DNA of 64,000 nucleotides from assembly GCF_000224145.3 (NCBI RefSeq), contig NC_020177.2, positions 4,309,059 through 4,373,058 of the forward strand. The letters are read 5' to 3'. The notes beneath the pieces are model-generated. The model ran no database searches and was not told where the DNA came from. It was given only the letters and a program-made list of their open reading frames with translations. The position numbers and the translations under genes are program-made. Positions 35,501 through 47,066 of the stretch are shown here, piece by piece (within the stretch, counting starts at the first letter, position 1; every line of letters starts with the position of its first letter). Origin of the DNA: Ciona intestinalis (Eukaryota > Chordata > Ascidiacea > Phlebobranchia > Cionidae).

Positions 35501-37524
35501 GCATTGTGTATTACATGCTCTAGGTCTCGATGGCTTGTCACAGGTGCCACATAGACCCTAAGATGTTTAAAAACATTTTTTTTGCATGGTTACTTTTATG
35601 CGCGTAAGTACTCGAATATTTACTCAAAGTTTACACGCATAACGTCATAAGCGTGTCATCTGCTGTAGAAGGTTGGTTGTTACTCGCATTATGCGAGTAA
35701 AGAAAAGTATGGTGGAAGTACAGTTTCACTTTTAAGTGATTAATCATTTTCGGATATATTTTTACAGTTTTTAATTTGTAATAGCACCATAAAGCATCAG
35801 AACTTATTTTATAAACTAAATTTAACAACATTGCGCTAAAATAAGCTAACTCAATGTTGATACACGCATGAATCAATGACCATGTAAAATAACACGGTTA
35901 GCGAGTTATCATATGAAGAGTTAATGCGGATCGTTATTCGTATTAACTTTTTACCATGCAAAAAGGGTAATAGTGTGCTTACTATAGGACGTTAGGACCT
36001 TACACACATAGACTGAATATGAAAATAGAGCATACATAGTACATACATACTATATATAAAGTACATACATACTGTGTATAATTATCTAATAGTTTTACAC
36101 ACTTTACATAGCTTTAACCCCATGTTTTCCTACAGTTGGCATCGAAAGAAGGTTTCCTCACCAAGCAAGGATGGTTTGTTAAAAATTGGAAAACTCGTTG
36201 GTTTGTTCTCGTAAAAAATGAACTCAGTTATTACTCTGACCGAGCGGTAAGTAAAATTAGTTTCACTATATAAATATACATATATATTTGATAACGCTGT
36301 TTGCCAATTAAGATTTGTGGTTCTGTTTTGGGGCATTGTAATAGTGATAGTACTACCATAAACGTGTGATTAGGTTTTTTGGTCTTTTGCGGAGTATCGC
36401 TTTATTCTCTAAGGGTGGGGTCCTGGGAAAAATTGGACCTAATTTTGACTACCTTGTTGTCTGTGATACTAGCCAGTTTTAATAAAGGACCATAGTGGAA
36501 AAAAGGTTGTTCTTTTTTAGATTTATCTTCACATTATATTATTCAATAGTAGCAAAGTTCACAATTTTGCATCTTTAGGGCTGTTAACATTAAATATACC
36601 TGGTTTAAACCCATTTGAAACCTCTTAATGTGCATCACCATCACTGTATGTTAAAATTGCTATTGTGTAGTGTGAATAGATTTACAATGTGTGGGCTAAG
36701 AAAACACCTCTTTGTTTAGATAAGGTATTGGTATCACTTTATTGCTCACCATGCACTTTATGTAAACATACACTCTCATAAACTTAATCACCTTATAATT
36801 CTTTTTATACATGGAAACACTGGCTTGTTTTACAAAAAAAAATTTTAAGTGTCCCATCTTCCCCCACCCTACTATACCATACCCGCAAACCAGGATAAAC
36901 AATTTTTCACTTTTGAAACACAGAAAGACAAACCAATCAAGACCCTTAACTTAGAAGATTGCCAGGGGTGTTGGAAAGATGATTCAACCGGCAAGAACTA
37001 TTGTTTCAGGCTTGAATATCCCGATAGAACGTGGTATTTCTATGCTAATACTGACGAGGAAATGAAGGAATGGATGGACATGATAAAATGGAAAATTGTA
37101 AGCTTTAAATAAATGTTGGCTTTTTGTATTTGTGTGGCGGGCAACGTCAGTTGTTATAACAACAGAACACCCGTTTCTGTTTTATACACGTCCTTATGAG
37201 TTACCATGTATGTAACTTTGTGGGTGTTTGTTTTTTCTATGTGGCTGACAATTTAGACAACCCGTTAGTGACCACTGGATTGGATCAATAAATGTTTATG
37301 CGTCTTTCCCAAAAAATATATTCACACTGTATCACACCCAAAGCTACCAATGTGGTAACTTATAAGAAGACATTAGGTGTGTGAAACAGAACACCACCTG
37401 TGTTAGTTTAAATGTTGTTGCCACGCTTCGTGAGATTAAAACAAGTTGCCTGCATTTATTCAACGAAAAATTTTGTTATTAACAGAAACAAATCCGAAAG
37501 GGATCAGTAAGAAGCTTCACCTGA
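32507..37524 (+). CDS. DAPP1: DAPP1 (Bam32) SH2-PH adaptor (complete, 7 exons)
   Basis: Exons: 32507-32529, 32994-33113, 33491-33624, 34812-34948, 36136-36246, 36924-37097 and 37486-37524, giving 245 residues (human 280). It is a cytoplasmic adaptor that binds phosphotyrosine and PI(3,4)P2/PIP3 and moves to the plasma membrane after PI3K activation. SH2 domain, residues 8-100: WYHGNITRHIAEALL, GSYLLREG (the FLVRES-like strand with the phosphotyrosine Arg), SVKHFKI and HFANQPLLGG. Linker: NYEDIV, matching the tyrosine-phosphorylated site of vertebrate DAPP1. PH domain, about residues 140-235: KEGFLTKQG, WKTRWFVL, and a closing helix EEMKEWMDMIKWKI with the invariant Trp. The tail is KQIRKGSVRSFT, like vertebrate QIRK..RSFIF. 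The N-terminal extension of vertebrate DAPP1 is replaced by seven codons. AATAAA is at 37556-37561. Confidence 0.94.
33155..33475 (+). mobile_element. tRNA-derived SINE in DAPP1 intron 2
   Basis: Has a tRNA-like head GGCATAGTAGTTAGCGCACT and a B-box-like GCCGGTTTGAATCTGAG, then CTGCTACCATTGTGAGC and CTTGGGCAAGACACCTATCG. The tail ends in a complement of the GGGGCAACAAC block. It is about 320 bases in plus orientation and ends about 15 bases before exon 3. Confidence 0.7.
36849..36880. mobile_element. Solo MITE end beside the DAPP1 exon 6 acceptor
   Basis: Reads GTCCCATCTTCCCCCACCCT then ACTATA, a right terminal repeat without the rest of the element, ending about 45 bases upstream of exon 6. 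Confidence 0.7.
37131..37445. mobile_element. Two SINE fragments in inverted orientation, DAPP1 intron 6
   Basis: 37131-37340 is a minus-orientation copy (GTGACCACTGGATTGGATCA, GTCTTTCCCAAAAAATA). 37341-37445 is the tail of a plus-orientation copy (GTGTGTGAAACAGAACACC and TGTTGTTGCCACGC). Confidence 0.6.
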
Positions 37525-37555
37525 TTATGACATCATAATGGTACGATTGTCGTGC

Positions 37556-37561
37556 AATAAA
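37556..37561 (+). terminator. DAPP1 polyadenylation signal
   Basis: AATAAA 32 bases after the stop codon, in GTGCAATAAAGAAGC. Confidence 0.6.
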
Positions 37562-39030
37562 GAAGCTACTCCTTCATATACAATTGTTGACGCAACAATT
37601 TCACAAAAACTTAAATCTCAAAAAACTTTTTGTGTAAACGACTCTGAAATTATTTTATAATGTTTAATTATGCCATAACACGGTGCATATACAGAGCACT
37701 CAGCACTGCTTACAGTTTATTAAAGATTGTTTTAAGTATTTATGTACTTGCCTTTTAGCTTTTAAGTGTCTTAAATACTTAAATTAAAGACATTGGCACT
37801 GTATATTTTAAAGGCACTATTTTTGTTAAACATTTGAATGGTTTTAAAAAATGGTTTCCAAACTGGAGCTGCTACCATTAAATCTCCATACTTTACGTTG
37901 ACAAATGACAAAAACAAAGTTGGAAAAATTCAAATTTTACCAAAGATCGAATTGTCTCACCACATGAAAATACATAAGTGAATATAATTTGGATTTTGAC
38001 ATGTTTTCTGTTTCCTCAAAAGTGAATTTTTTTCAATGTTTTACTTAACACCATAATAAAGTATATCTTAATATGTTTGGGTCAATGGGCAAACTCTGAC
38101 CTAAATCCCAGGTGGATTTCCCACATATAGAATGCATTAATATTATGTACGTGGTAGTTCTAAATACACCATATTGAAATGAGAAATGCAATTTATGTAT
38201 TTTATTTGTGTAAAAAAATGGATTTCTTTTGCTATCTGTGTCGAAAAATTTGCTGTTTTTGTGAAATATGTCAATTAATTATTGTCGTTGTTTTCAGAAT
38301 AAGTCTTACTGTAACCGAAATCACCTATTTTTTATATTTTCACTTTTAAGGTGTTGCTCACTTTCAATGGTCTGCCATGAAACATTTCTATTTTTTCACA
38401 ACACCATCAATTTAGGAACAGTGTCAAATTAAAAGCACTTTTTGCTGTCTATACTGCACTTCAGATCGTATTATTCGAATGTTTGGTGTAATTATTTTAT
38501 ACAAGTTTGCCCAAATAGGATTTCTAATCGTGTTTTTTTTTCGAGGAAACAGTTTAACAATTTGCATTTTTTCGTTTTTTTGTGATTTGTATTTCTGAGT
38601 TTTTTGAAAGTGAAATTGTTTGGTTAAAGTGCCTTGTTTCTGCTCTTAATTACTGTCGTCGTCGCCTTTTTAACTCTCACTAACCAGTTACTAATCTCTG
38701 TTTATACTGCAATGATTTGCGCGCTGCGTTTTTTTAATGCAAATGCGATACATGAGAGTTGGGTGGATTTTTTAAAATGTAGATTGTAGATCGTCGAATT
38801 GTAAAGGTATTAACAAGAAAGTATTTTAGTCCGGCGCCCTGACTCCGCGTTTAGATGCCTGCCGCGTAACCATACAGAATAGCGGTTCACTCCTCGACAC
38901 CGATGCCCATTTAATCTGCTTCTTTGGGCAGCAATTGCCCCAACCCAGCGGTTAGTATGAGTTGTATTACGTCTAAATTGTCAGTAATACATTCAAAAAT
39001 CCTTAAAAGTAGTCACCTATAAAATTATAT
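37562..39030. other. DAPP1 3' flank
   Basis: AT-rich, with no coding signal. 38060-38130 holds a copy of a third dispersed repeat (GGTCAATGGGCAAACTCTGA, CCTAAATCCCAGGT). 38825-38990 holds a decayed SINE (CCCTGACTCCGCGTTTAGAT, TTGGGCAGCAATTGCC). Confidence 0.5.
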
Positions 39031-39225
39031 AGTACTGCGGTGGAAGATGGGACACCTTTAGAACATAATATCCAAATATCCTGATCGTGTTTTAAACAAT
39101 TAATAACGGCCTATGGGAGTCGTAAGGATACGGTTTTATAATTCTTTGAATGGTCTTTGTTACTACCAAATGGGATGAGAAAATAGAATGAAAAGGTGTC
39201 CCATCTTCCCCCACCCTACCGTATA
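39031..39225. mobile_element. Short MITE copy, well preserved
   Basis: Starts CTGCGGTGGAAGATGGGACA and ends GTCCCATCTTCCCCCACCCT. The whole internal body (ATCCTGATCGTGTTTTAAAC, CTACCAAATGGGATGAGAAA) is present. Confidence 0.85.
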
Positions 39226-40290
39226 TGAAACTCGTAAGCCGGCAGCAAAGACGTTGGCCGGTAGGAGATGCGTGAAACAGAAAACCGTTGGTATAACGAC
39301 TATCACCCCACCATGCGAGGATAAATCAGATACTTTATTCATATGTTCGGGCGACTATTTAAATGTCCACGGTGAACATTATTTATTTGTGACAAAAATA
39401 TAAAAGCTCACGACGAACAAAAAAGTCCGGAACAACCATATTTAAAAGCCTTGTACAAAGAAAAATAACTTCATAACCTAACGCGCTTTGTGAAGTCAGT
39501 AATAAATAGACGTAATAAGTCTCATATTGTACTTACGGTCATTTGAAGTTATTCCAGTTCCGACACCGTCTTATCGTCATTATAATCGCACTTTCCTTTG
39601 AGCTATTCTAATCTTTAACAAGCTCCCTAAATGAATCGATTTCTCTAATGTAGCTTCGCTGACTCGGGATTGCATTTTTCAAGTCCAGTTTCCCGGCGCT
39701 TTGTTCACCAATTAGCGCCTCGCGTGCAGTTGTCTCAGCGCCGTGTTGCTCCCGGGCGACTCCACGCTTTACGAAGTCGGTTCACATCCTAGTTTTCTCT
39801 TGCAAAGAAATTCTATAAATTTGTAACTGAGTTGCAAGAAATGCGGGTAAATACACGAATTGAATAAAGTACTGGATTCTAGAACAAACACAACTAATAC
39901 AGATATACATATAAATCTGAAACTATTCTGCGTATAGTGCCAAAAGGAGCTTTAAGGTTATCAAACAACGTGTCTGTATTAATTAAACAATCTATTAAAC
40001 ACATGATACAAAAGAAAATATTAACACAGGACAAATATAGTAACACAAACCTATTTTGGTCACACATCGCCGCAACGTAGGACGTGCTGTGTCCAACATT
40101 GAGTACGACCCACAGGAATGAACAAAATCAAACCAACGAAAATCAGCCAAAACATAGATAGAGTATAAACGTCACTTTGTTAAACCCAAAACGGACTGTT
40201 TATATGAAAGTTATACAATGTTAATTGGGTTGTAGTCAAGACATGGCCCCGTACAATGGGAGGCGTCGCGTTTAAGTTCGATCAAAAGAT

Positions 40291-40519
40291 GATGGGGTGG
40301 GGGAATGTGGGACACATGTTCACTAACTAAAAGTAGACTGGGGTAAAGTAGTTCATGTTTTCAGTTTTATCGTCCATTTGGTAGTAAGCAAAGAATATTT
40401 ACACGATTTTATATTCGTATCCTAATGACTTTAAAAGAGCGTTTGTAATTGTTTAACACTCGAACAGAAAATATGGGGTAATATGTGCTAACGGTAAACG
40501 TCTTACCCCTTAGTAATAT
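40291..40519. mobile_element. Short MITE copy with an internal insertion
   Basis: Starts GATGGGGTGGGGGAATGTGG and ends GTCTTACCCCTTAGTAATA. A second GGGGTAAAGTAG block near 40340 suggests one copy inserted into or recombined with another. Confidence 0.7.
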
Positions 40520-40520
40520 G

Positions 40521-40704
40521 TGGTAGGGTGGGGGAAGATGAGACACCTTTAGCACCAAAATATCCTGATCGTGTTTTAAACAATTAACAACGATCTATTG
40601 GAGTCGTGAGGATACGATTTTATAATTCTTTGAATGTTCTTTGTTTACTAGCCAATGGGACGAGAAATAGAATGAAGCATGTCCATCCCACCCCACAGTA
40701 CTAC
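40521..40704. mobile_element. Short MITE copy adjacent to the previous one
   Basis: Starts TGGTAGGGTGGGGGAAGATG and ends CATCCCACCCCACAGTACTA, in tandem with 40291-40519. Confidence 0.8.
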
Positions 40705-40828
40705 ACATGGGAAACTCGCTGTGAAACGAAACAGGAAGCACTAAACTGCAGCATTGCATGTATGTAGTATCAACACCCACGAATGCCCACCACACAATTC
40801 CCTGCATATCTAAACTCTGTGACCTTAC

Positions 40829-41018
40829 ATCGCTGGAATCCGCATTTGTGACGTCATAATACCTCACTGTTTCCGCTGCTGCATAAATTCCAACACGTAA
40901 TTCTGCTTTCGGTAAAACGTGACCCACACTCGCCGCTATACCGCGATATCTTCTATTTCTGTCTTCAGTATTTTTGCTTGTCACTGCGAGACCGCACCGC
41001 AAGGTGGCGATAGAGAGG
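40829..41018 (-). CDS. Possible internal coding exon of an unrecognised gene
   Basis: A 190-base open segment bounded by an acceptor (CAGTTTCCAG then CCTCTC) and a donor (GAT then GTAAGG). One base plus 63 codons are open and read LSIATLRCGLAVTSKNTEDR, then a basic patch, then VGHVLPKAELRVGIYAAAET and VRYYDVTNADSSD. Residue composition looks protein-like and the GC content exceeds the surroundings. No family is recognised, and no partner exon that fits its phases was found nearby; a small candidate at about 41441-41490 (minus strand, donor CAG-GTAAGA) has the wrong phase. It may be a single exon of a long gene or a chance open stretch. Confidence 0.3.
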
Positions 41019-42003
41019 CTGGAAACTGAAACACGCAGGGTCAGTTTAATTAATAAACAGAAGCATTATATTTATGCGGAAACAGGAATTTAATAAAACT
41101 TCATCCATATATGATAAGACGTAGCGTGACAGATACGTTATCCGTAAAATCTGACTTTTAAGCGGAAAGACTTTTCGTTGAAATTTTTAACAGCAGAGGC
41201 GGCAATTTTGGCAAGAGCGAACATGAATTTTTACTTTTCGTTGTTTTTGTTTTGACCCAAACACAGCTACACGGTTTAATCGATTGATTTCAAACGCATA
41301 CGTGGTTTTCGCTACCCATCGCCTTAAAAATCCTCTATTTTCGCCGTGTCCGGTCTGCTTCGAAATAATCGAGTCCGAGCACGAATTGGAGCGGGGAATT
41401 CCCGATCGTGATCATACTACCAGCCCAAGGTCTTACCTGAACCTGAGTTACCAAATCGCTGTCAAATCCGTCCGAACGCAGCGACTATAGGAACAGATCA
41501 CCAACCGTTTCCCCGAACGTTTCAACGCAATCGAACGGGTTGGTTTCAGGTATTCGGAAATTTCTATTTTCGGCTAAAAACGATGCTTTTCAAGTTTAAA
41601 CGTTAACTTTTTGCTTACAGTATACACGGCTGTATATGTACGAATACAGACAATGTACCACGCATTTATATCAAATTTGTTTTTCGTTTGCATTTAAAAA
41701 AAATACTTATGATATTAAGTTTTCTAATCGTGAGTCCGAATCGTGGAAACGAATATAAGAAATCGTAAGATGCTTGGGCTTAATTGCCACCTATCAAGTT
41801 TAACTGGCAATCGAATGCGTATAATTGTAGACTTTAAAATGTCATCGATGCGTTAAGCGGTCGGTGTAAGCAGTAATAAAAAGCGGACACAAGTTGCAAA
41901 ACGGCAACACCGAACATTTTATGCCTTTTTAAAAGCTTGCTGTTAAGTTATAAATTTAGGAAGACTTTATACTTTTTCATATTGCGTAATTTCACCCATA
42001 TTG

Positions 42004-42184
42004 TATAATAAGATTAGGAAAGATTGGACACATTTAGCACAAAATATCCAAATATCCTGAACCATTATCCAGATATTGTAACGGTCTATAAAAGTCGCGA
42101 GAATACTTGAATGTTCGTTACCAAATGAGACGAGAAAGTAGAATGAAAAGGTGTCCCAATCTTTCCCTCCTCCCTACTTTATAA
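42004..42184. mobile_element. Short MITE copy
   Basis: Starts AGATTAGGAAAGATTGGACA and ends GTCCCAATCTTTCCCTCCTC; decayed. Confidence 0.7.
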
Positions 42185-43626
42185 TAAAATGAAGTATGCA
42201 ACTCGTATGTAATCCTTTTATGTATATAGCTATAAATTCAAAAGTCTTTATAGTTTCTTATATAGCATGACTTATAGAGCTAATAAACAGAGCAGAACGT
42301 CGTGAAGTTTTCCCGCTGTTGTTATATGACACCTGCATTATGATATGACACGACGTTATTTCCCTACTTTCATCTCTTCGTAAAACACAAAGCAAATAGG
42401 AATAGTGAAACGACAATATGATATGCATACATTGCCGGTAAACTGTGAAACTTCTAACACAATGCATTGGAATTTCCACACATTACACCTCAGTAAAGTA
42501 TTGAACATCCCAGGGGTTTATGGTGAGTCATATAAAACTTACGCTTTAACCAACGAAAAAAAGAGCCGAAGTTTTCCTCGCAGACCAAAACTGAATAACG
42601 TTAAGTTTTTGTTTTCGCGAAACTGCATTTCTATTGTTCTGAATTCCCGCCTATGAAAAATTTCCTAAAGAACAATATCTAAGCAGAAGAGAACGCGTTT
42701 ACGTACATTGAGACCCCCTTTCGTATACTATGTAAAATGCGTTGCCATATATAGTACGGTGTTTTAAACCGATGCAGTGAAGGTATATGAGTCATACCTA
42801 TATAGGCTGTAATGTTTGTATTAAAACCGATCGCAAATCGTGTGTTATGCACCTAACTTGTATGTTCTATTTACACTTAATAGCCTGGGCATACTGAAGA
42901 GTGTTCAGTATTAATTAATATAGCGAATACCGTTATAGAGCAGAGCAACAGCTGTCCGCTACATATAACGCTGTATGATGCGGCGAAGCATGCGGCTGGT
43001 ATCTGGCATCACCTAATTTTCCATGTCAAAGTTCCGTGCGCGACAGTAAAGCGTTAGCATCAGTATAGTCGGATTTAAAACGGTCTTCACTTAAATTCGG
43101 CGCATCACGCAACGTCGGGCGTTATGTGCGTGTAAATATGTCATGCAGACTAACACCACATCCTTCGTGAGTTGTTCTATATTTAAACACTGCACATCTC
43201 CCTTGACAGGAGCAAAGCGATTAAATCTCCTGGACAAGACTGTGCTGTCGCTTACAGGATCACGGCCAAGCTATTACACATTATGTAATCTAATTGCACG
43301 TATATACTCAAGTAACTTTATAACTGGACACGAGTCGTGATTCTACTTGGCAATGATTTGTGTGACCGTGTATGTTGTACCACGCAAGAAACCATATTGC
43401 ATACATCATTATGCCACGTATGAAAAGGTTCAAATATGTAAATTACCAACATTTAATGTTTCATTTTTTAGAAATCACTATTAGCATAAAATAAAAAAAT
43501 ATGAAGGTACTTTATATTTTATTACAGCAATGGTTATTGTATGCAAACTATAGATTCACTGCGAGTTTATACCGGAATGTCCGTAAATTAAAAAACACCT
43601 AAATGCCATTATAATGTATAAATGTA

Positions 43627-43822
43627 TAATAGGATGGGAAAGACATGACACCTTCAGCACATAATATCCAAATATCCTGAGATCGTGTTTTAAACAATTA
43701 ATAACGGCCTACATGGGAGTCATGAAGATAGGGTTGTATAATTCTTTAAATAATCTTTGTTTGCTACTAAATGGGCCGAGAAAACAGAATGAAAAGGTGT
43801 CCCAACTTCCCCCACCCTATTA
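43627..43822. mobile_element. Short MITE copy
   Basis: Starts AATAGGATGGGAAAGACATG and ends GTCCCAACTTCCCCCACCCT, with the internal ATCGTGTTTTAAACAATTAA. Confidence 0.8.
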
Positions 43823-44401
43823 TGCAATGCAGTTTAATTCAGGTAAATTATATTTGGCAATTTACACCTAACATGTTTCTTCAGCCGTATACATATACTC
43901 TTAAACGCAATGCTCATTAGAAATCATGTATGGTGTATACATTGCTGTTACCGCTTGTGTGTCAAGACCTTCATTTAAATGTAAGGGAGAGTACGAGCGA
44001 CAATTACTCCCGTGGAAAATACGGTAGGGCTTTTATTAACTAGCGATTTCAGCAGTAAACACAACTTGTATGTAAATTTAAAGTTACAATTCCAAGCCAG
44101 CGCCGATCAGACACGCCGCGTGATAACTTCACGCACTCAGCCACAAGTGGAATGCGTTACAGCCATTGCAACGAGCAAGTCATTATGTTTGCGGCGGCAA
44201 AATCGCAATCATTTGCATACAATATCGTATCTGCTTATATAGGCGGGGTGTTTAGATGGTTTTAGCCGCACCCTAACGCTGCACTTGCACCATCCCCACC
44301 GCAGGTTAACCGCTGTGTCTATTTTCGTTGCATTTTGCAACAATTTTCGTGCAGAGTTGTCATAACGAGAGTGACGCTGCGAAAATCGCTCGAACGATTT
44401 T

Positions 44402-44476
44402 GTGACGTCATCACAGACCGCGATTCAAGACTCTTGACGTCATAGGCACAAGTAGACCTCTAACAAGATGACGTCA
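44402..44476. promoter_or_regulatory. Cluster of three TGACGTCA octamers
   Basis: Palindromic octamers in GTGACGTCATC, TTGACGTCATAG and ATGACGTCATAT within about 75 bases, 170 bases downstream of a TATATAGGCGGGG box. They are candidate CREB/ATF sites; no transcript is identified. Confidence 0.45.
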
Positions 44477-45012
44477 TATTACGAGCGGTACAGTCACAAG
44501 CCAATTGAATTTCATGCCCGTTGTGAACGTGATTTGAACAACAGAGAATAATAATGACTAGTTTCATTGGAAAACTGATACCAGCCATGGGACGCTTGTT
44601 CGGAAAACAAAATAATGAAAACTAGATTTGCATACACTCGAAATCAGCACTCAAAAGCCGGTAGACTCGCACCATGAAATACTTATATGCTAATTAATGT
44701 CGAATCACTCGTTGACTGTAAAGCAGTGTCAGCGTGTCAACTGATAAAATAAACTTGTTTTGCGATCGGTTAAAACAACATAATATGCTGCAATACAGCG
44801 TAAGTACACCCAACGCAAAGAAATATGCAAAATAATTTTAAGTATGACTTTTAACCCGCTGGTGTCTACTCATGCGTTAACTATATATGCGATTAGCGAA
44901 CACGGAATTATACGTTTCTATTCACGTCGAAAATTCAAGCAACTAATGCTTTATTGTCACGCAAAAAAGTTATATAACTGCCGTATGTGGGAAATGGGAT
45001 GGCTTCAGCAAA

Positions 45013-45207
45013 TATAGTAGGGTGAGGAAGATGGGACACCTTTTCATTTTATTATCGTCCAATTTGGTAGTAAACAAAAACCTCTCAAAGAATTATAAAA
45101 CCATATCCTCACGACTCCCAAAGACCGTTGCTAATTGTTTAAAACTCAATCAGGGTATTTTGCTATTGTGTGTCAAAGGTGTCCCATCTTCCCCCACCCT
45201 ACTATAT
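45013..45207. mobile_element. Short MITE copy
   Basis: Starts ATATAGTAGGGTGAGGAAGA and ends GTCCCATCTTCCCCCACCCT then ACTATA. Confidence 0.85.
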
Positions 45208-45399
45208 GTTAAAGTGGGGTAAGACGGGACACCTTTTTATTCAATTTCCATTTGGTAGTAACATCGTCCCATTTGGTAGTAACAAAGAACGATCAAATAA
45301 TTATAAAACGACTCTCCATTGACTGTTGTTAATTGTTTAAAACACGATTAGGATATTTGGATGTTCTGTGGTGTCCTATCTTACCCCATAGTGCTGTAC
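45208..45399. mobile_element. Short MITE copy in tandem with the previous one
   Basis: Starts AAAGTGGGGTAAGACGGGAC and ends CCTATCTTACCCCATAGTGC. It has a short internal duplication of CCATTTGGTAGTAAC. Confidence 0.8.
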
Positions 45400-46708
45400 G
45401 AATTTTACGTCTAAATAAGAATCGTTTAATTAACATTTCGGTTGCCTTGTGGCATTAAATTACAAGCGAACAGAACCATATAATTAAAACCAAAAGTTAA
45501 CTGTTGGAAAAGACAGCCATTGTCAGAGAAACAACTGATATTTACAACCCGATAAAAATGGATCACATTGAATATTGAAAGGTTTTCGCGAAAAATCCAT
45601 GTTTATAAACTGCCCAATCTCAATTTAAAAATATTTTGTCCATACTTATAAGTACAGCGTATTACTACAGCGTAAGCCGTCCAGGAATGATGCACTTGAA
45701 ATTAAACTACTCTGTGAGGCACTAAAGTTTTGTTCCGGAGTTTCCGGATTCATATAAATTTAGGTTACCTGTGACGTAACGGAAGCCTGACAAAACAGTC
45801 GAATGTGCGTAGGAAAAGCGGGTTTTCCCCTGCCATTGTTTCCTAATATGATGTAACACACGAGAGTACAGTAATTCATAAAGTGCTGTATTCGCAGGTA
45901 AAAGGGACAAAATAATAAACACAAAATTGAAACAAGAACGAAACAAGAAATAATAGTAGACCGAGCTACAACACTACAATTGCTATTTAGGACTTGCTGA
46001 CGATATATAGCTTAATAATTAAAGTCGATTCGTCATTTACGCGCATTTTAAAGTCAGGAGATATTTTCGCACCAGGGATTACAAGAACACAGTATCAACA
46101 TAAAGATGATGGGAAGGGTATATACATAAGACATTGCAAAAACCAATGTACGTCTGATATAGGTTGCGTAACAGGCAACAAGATTAGGGAAAGTACGCGG
46201 TACTTTATACTGGAGGTGAGAACGAAAAGTTTCTCTTGTATTTTGACTCTTCGGGCCAAAGAAAATATCGCTTTTATGCAAAAAAGGCCCGACTACGGTA
46301 TACTAGTCATTTGCTGTATAAGATACCATACACGACAACCCATTCACGCATGTCATGTGATTTTTCAATCGTGCTCTTGTGACGGCTAAAAAGGGCATTG
46401 TGTGCGCAGACACATGATAGCGTTTCGTCTGCCTGGGCCGCAAAAACACCGGTTTTCGGTTCCCAAACTGACGCAGTGCGTATTGACGAAAAGCGAGATA
46501 CGAAAAAGCTTGAAATTCCGATCGATGCACATGTTCTTTTGTAAGAAAACCCGGCCCGGAAAATTTGTTTTCGAGCGTGGCGCTTGTTTATAGCGGGGAA
46601 TTTTGCGCTGCATTTTCTAACTCCACTCACGACAGTACCAAAGCGTGTTTCCACTTCGAGGACCAACGAACACGACCGTCTGCTGCACTATCACTCGACA
46701 TTATGACG

Positions 46709-46716
46709 TATATATA
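46709..46716 (+). promoter_or_regulatory. TATA box of a possible promoter
   Basis: TATATATA followed by GGCGCGGGCG, 75 bases upstream of the ATG at 46791. The distance suits a start site near 46740 and a short leader. The element TATATAGGCG recurs near 44234. Confidence 0.4.
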
Positions 46717-46790
46717 GGCGCGGGCGACCGCACGAAAGACGCAACAGAGCGAAATCTTGAGTTCTCGCTGTGAAACCACAGCTTTGTTAC

Positions 46791-47066
46791 ATGCGCTACA
46801 ACTTTAACGGCGATTTTTACTGTTTAGTTTGCGTGTCCACAGTAGCGCTCGTGTTTCCTGTAAGCGTCCGCCGTGGCTTGTTGCCGTTTCCCGACTACAT
46901 GGTCGTGTTGTGTCGTCACGGCGATATAACATCACCTACGTGCAAAGGAAGCCAAAGCGAGACCCGAAAACGCTACGAACCGTTGGCTCATTTTATGACG
47001 TCAACATCCCGGGTAATGGCGGTCACGATACGCAGCGAAACCGGAGAATTGGGAAAGAATCAATAA
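46791..47066 (+). CDS. Possible small secreted protein (91 aa), unrecognised
   Basis: The frame opens with MRYNFNGDFYCLVCVSTVAL and then VFPVSV before an Arg pair, which looks like a signal peptide with a hydrophobic core. The rest is basic and Ser/Thr-rich with three Cys residues and no recognised domain. A TATA box lies 75 bases upstream and the region is CpG-rich. A good donor (AAG-GTATGT at about 47120) lies past the stop, so the segment could instead be a non-coding first exon. No family is assigned and a chance open frame is possible. Confidence 0.22.
   Translation: MRYNFNGDFYCLVCVSTVALVFPVSVRRGLLPFPDYMVVLCRHGDITSPTCKGSQSETRKRYEPLAHFMTSTSRVMAVTIRSETGELGKNQ

Larger units (their letters stand above)
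41019..46700. other. Intergenic region between DAPP1 and ZC3H12
   Basis: No recognised gene. It holds MITE copies (42004, 43627, 45013 and 45208), three TGACGTCA octamers at 44402-44476, a TATATAGGCGGGG box near 44234, and CpG-rich stretches around 41300-41520 and 46380-46700. Confidence 0.45.
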
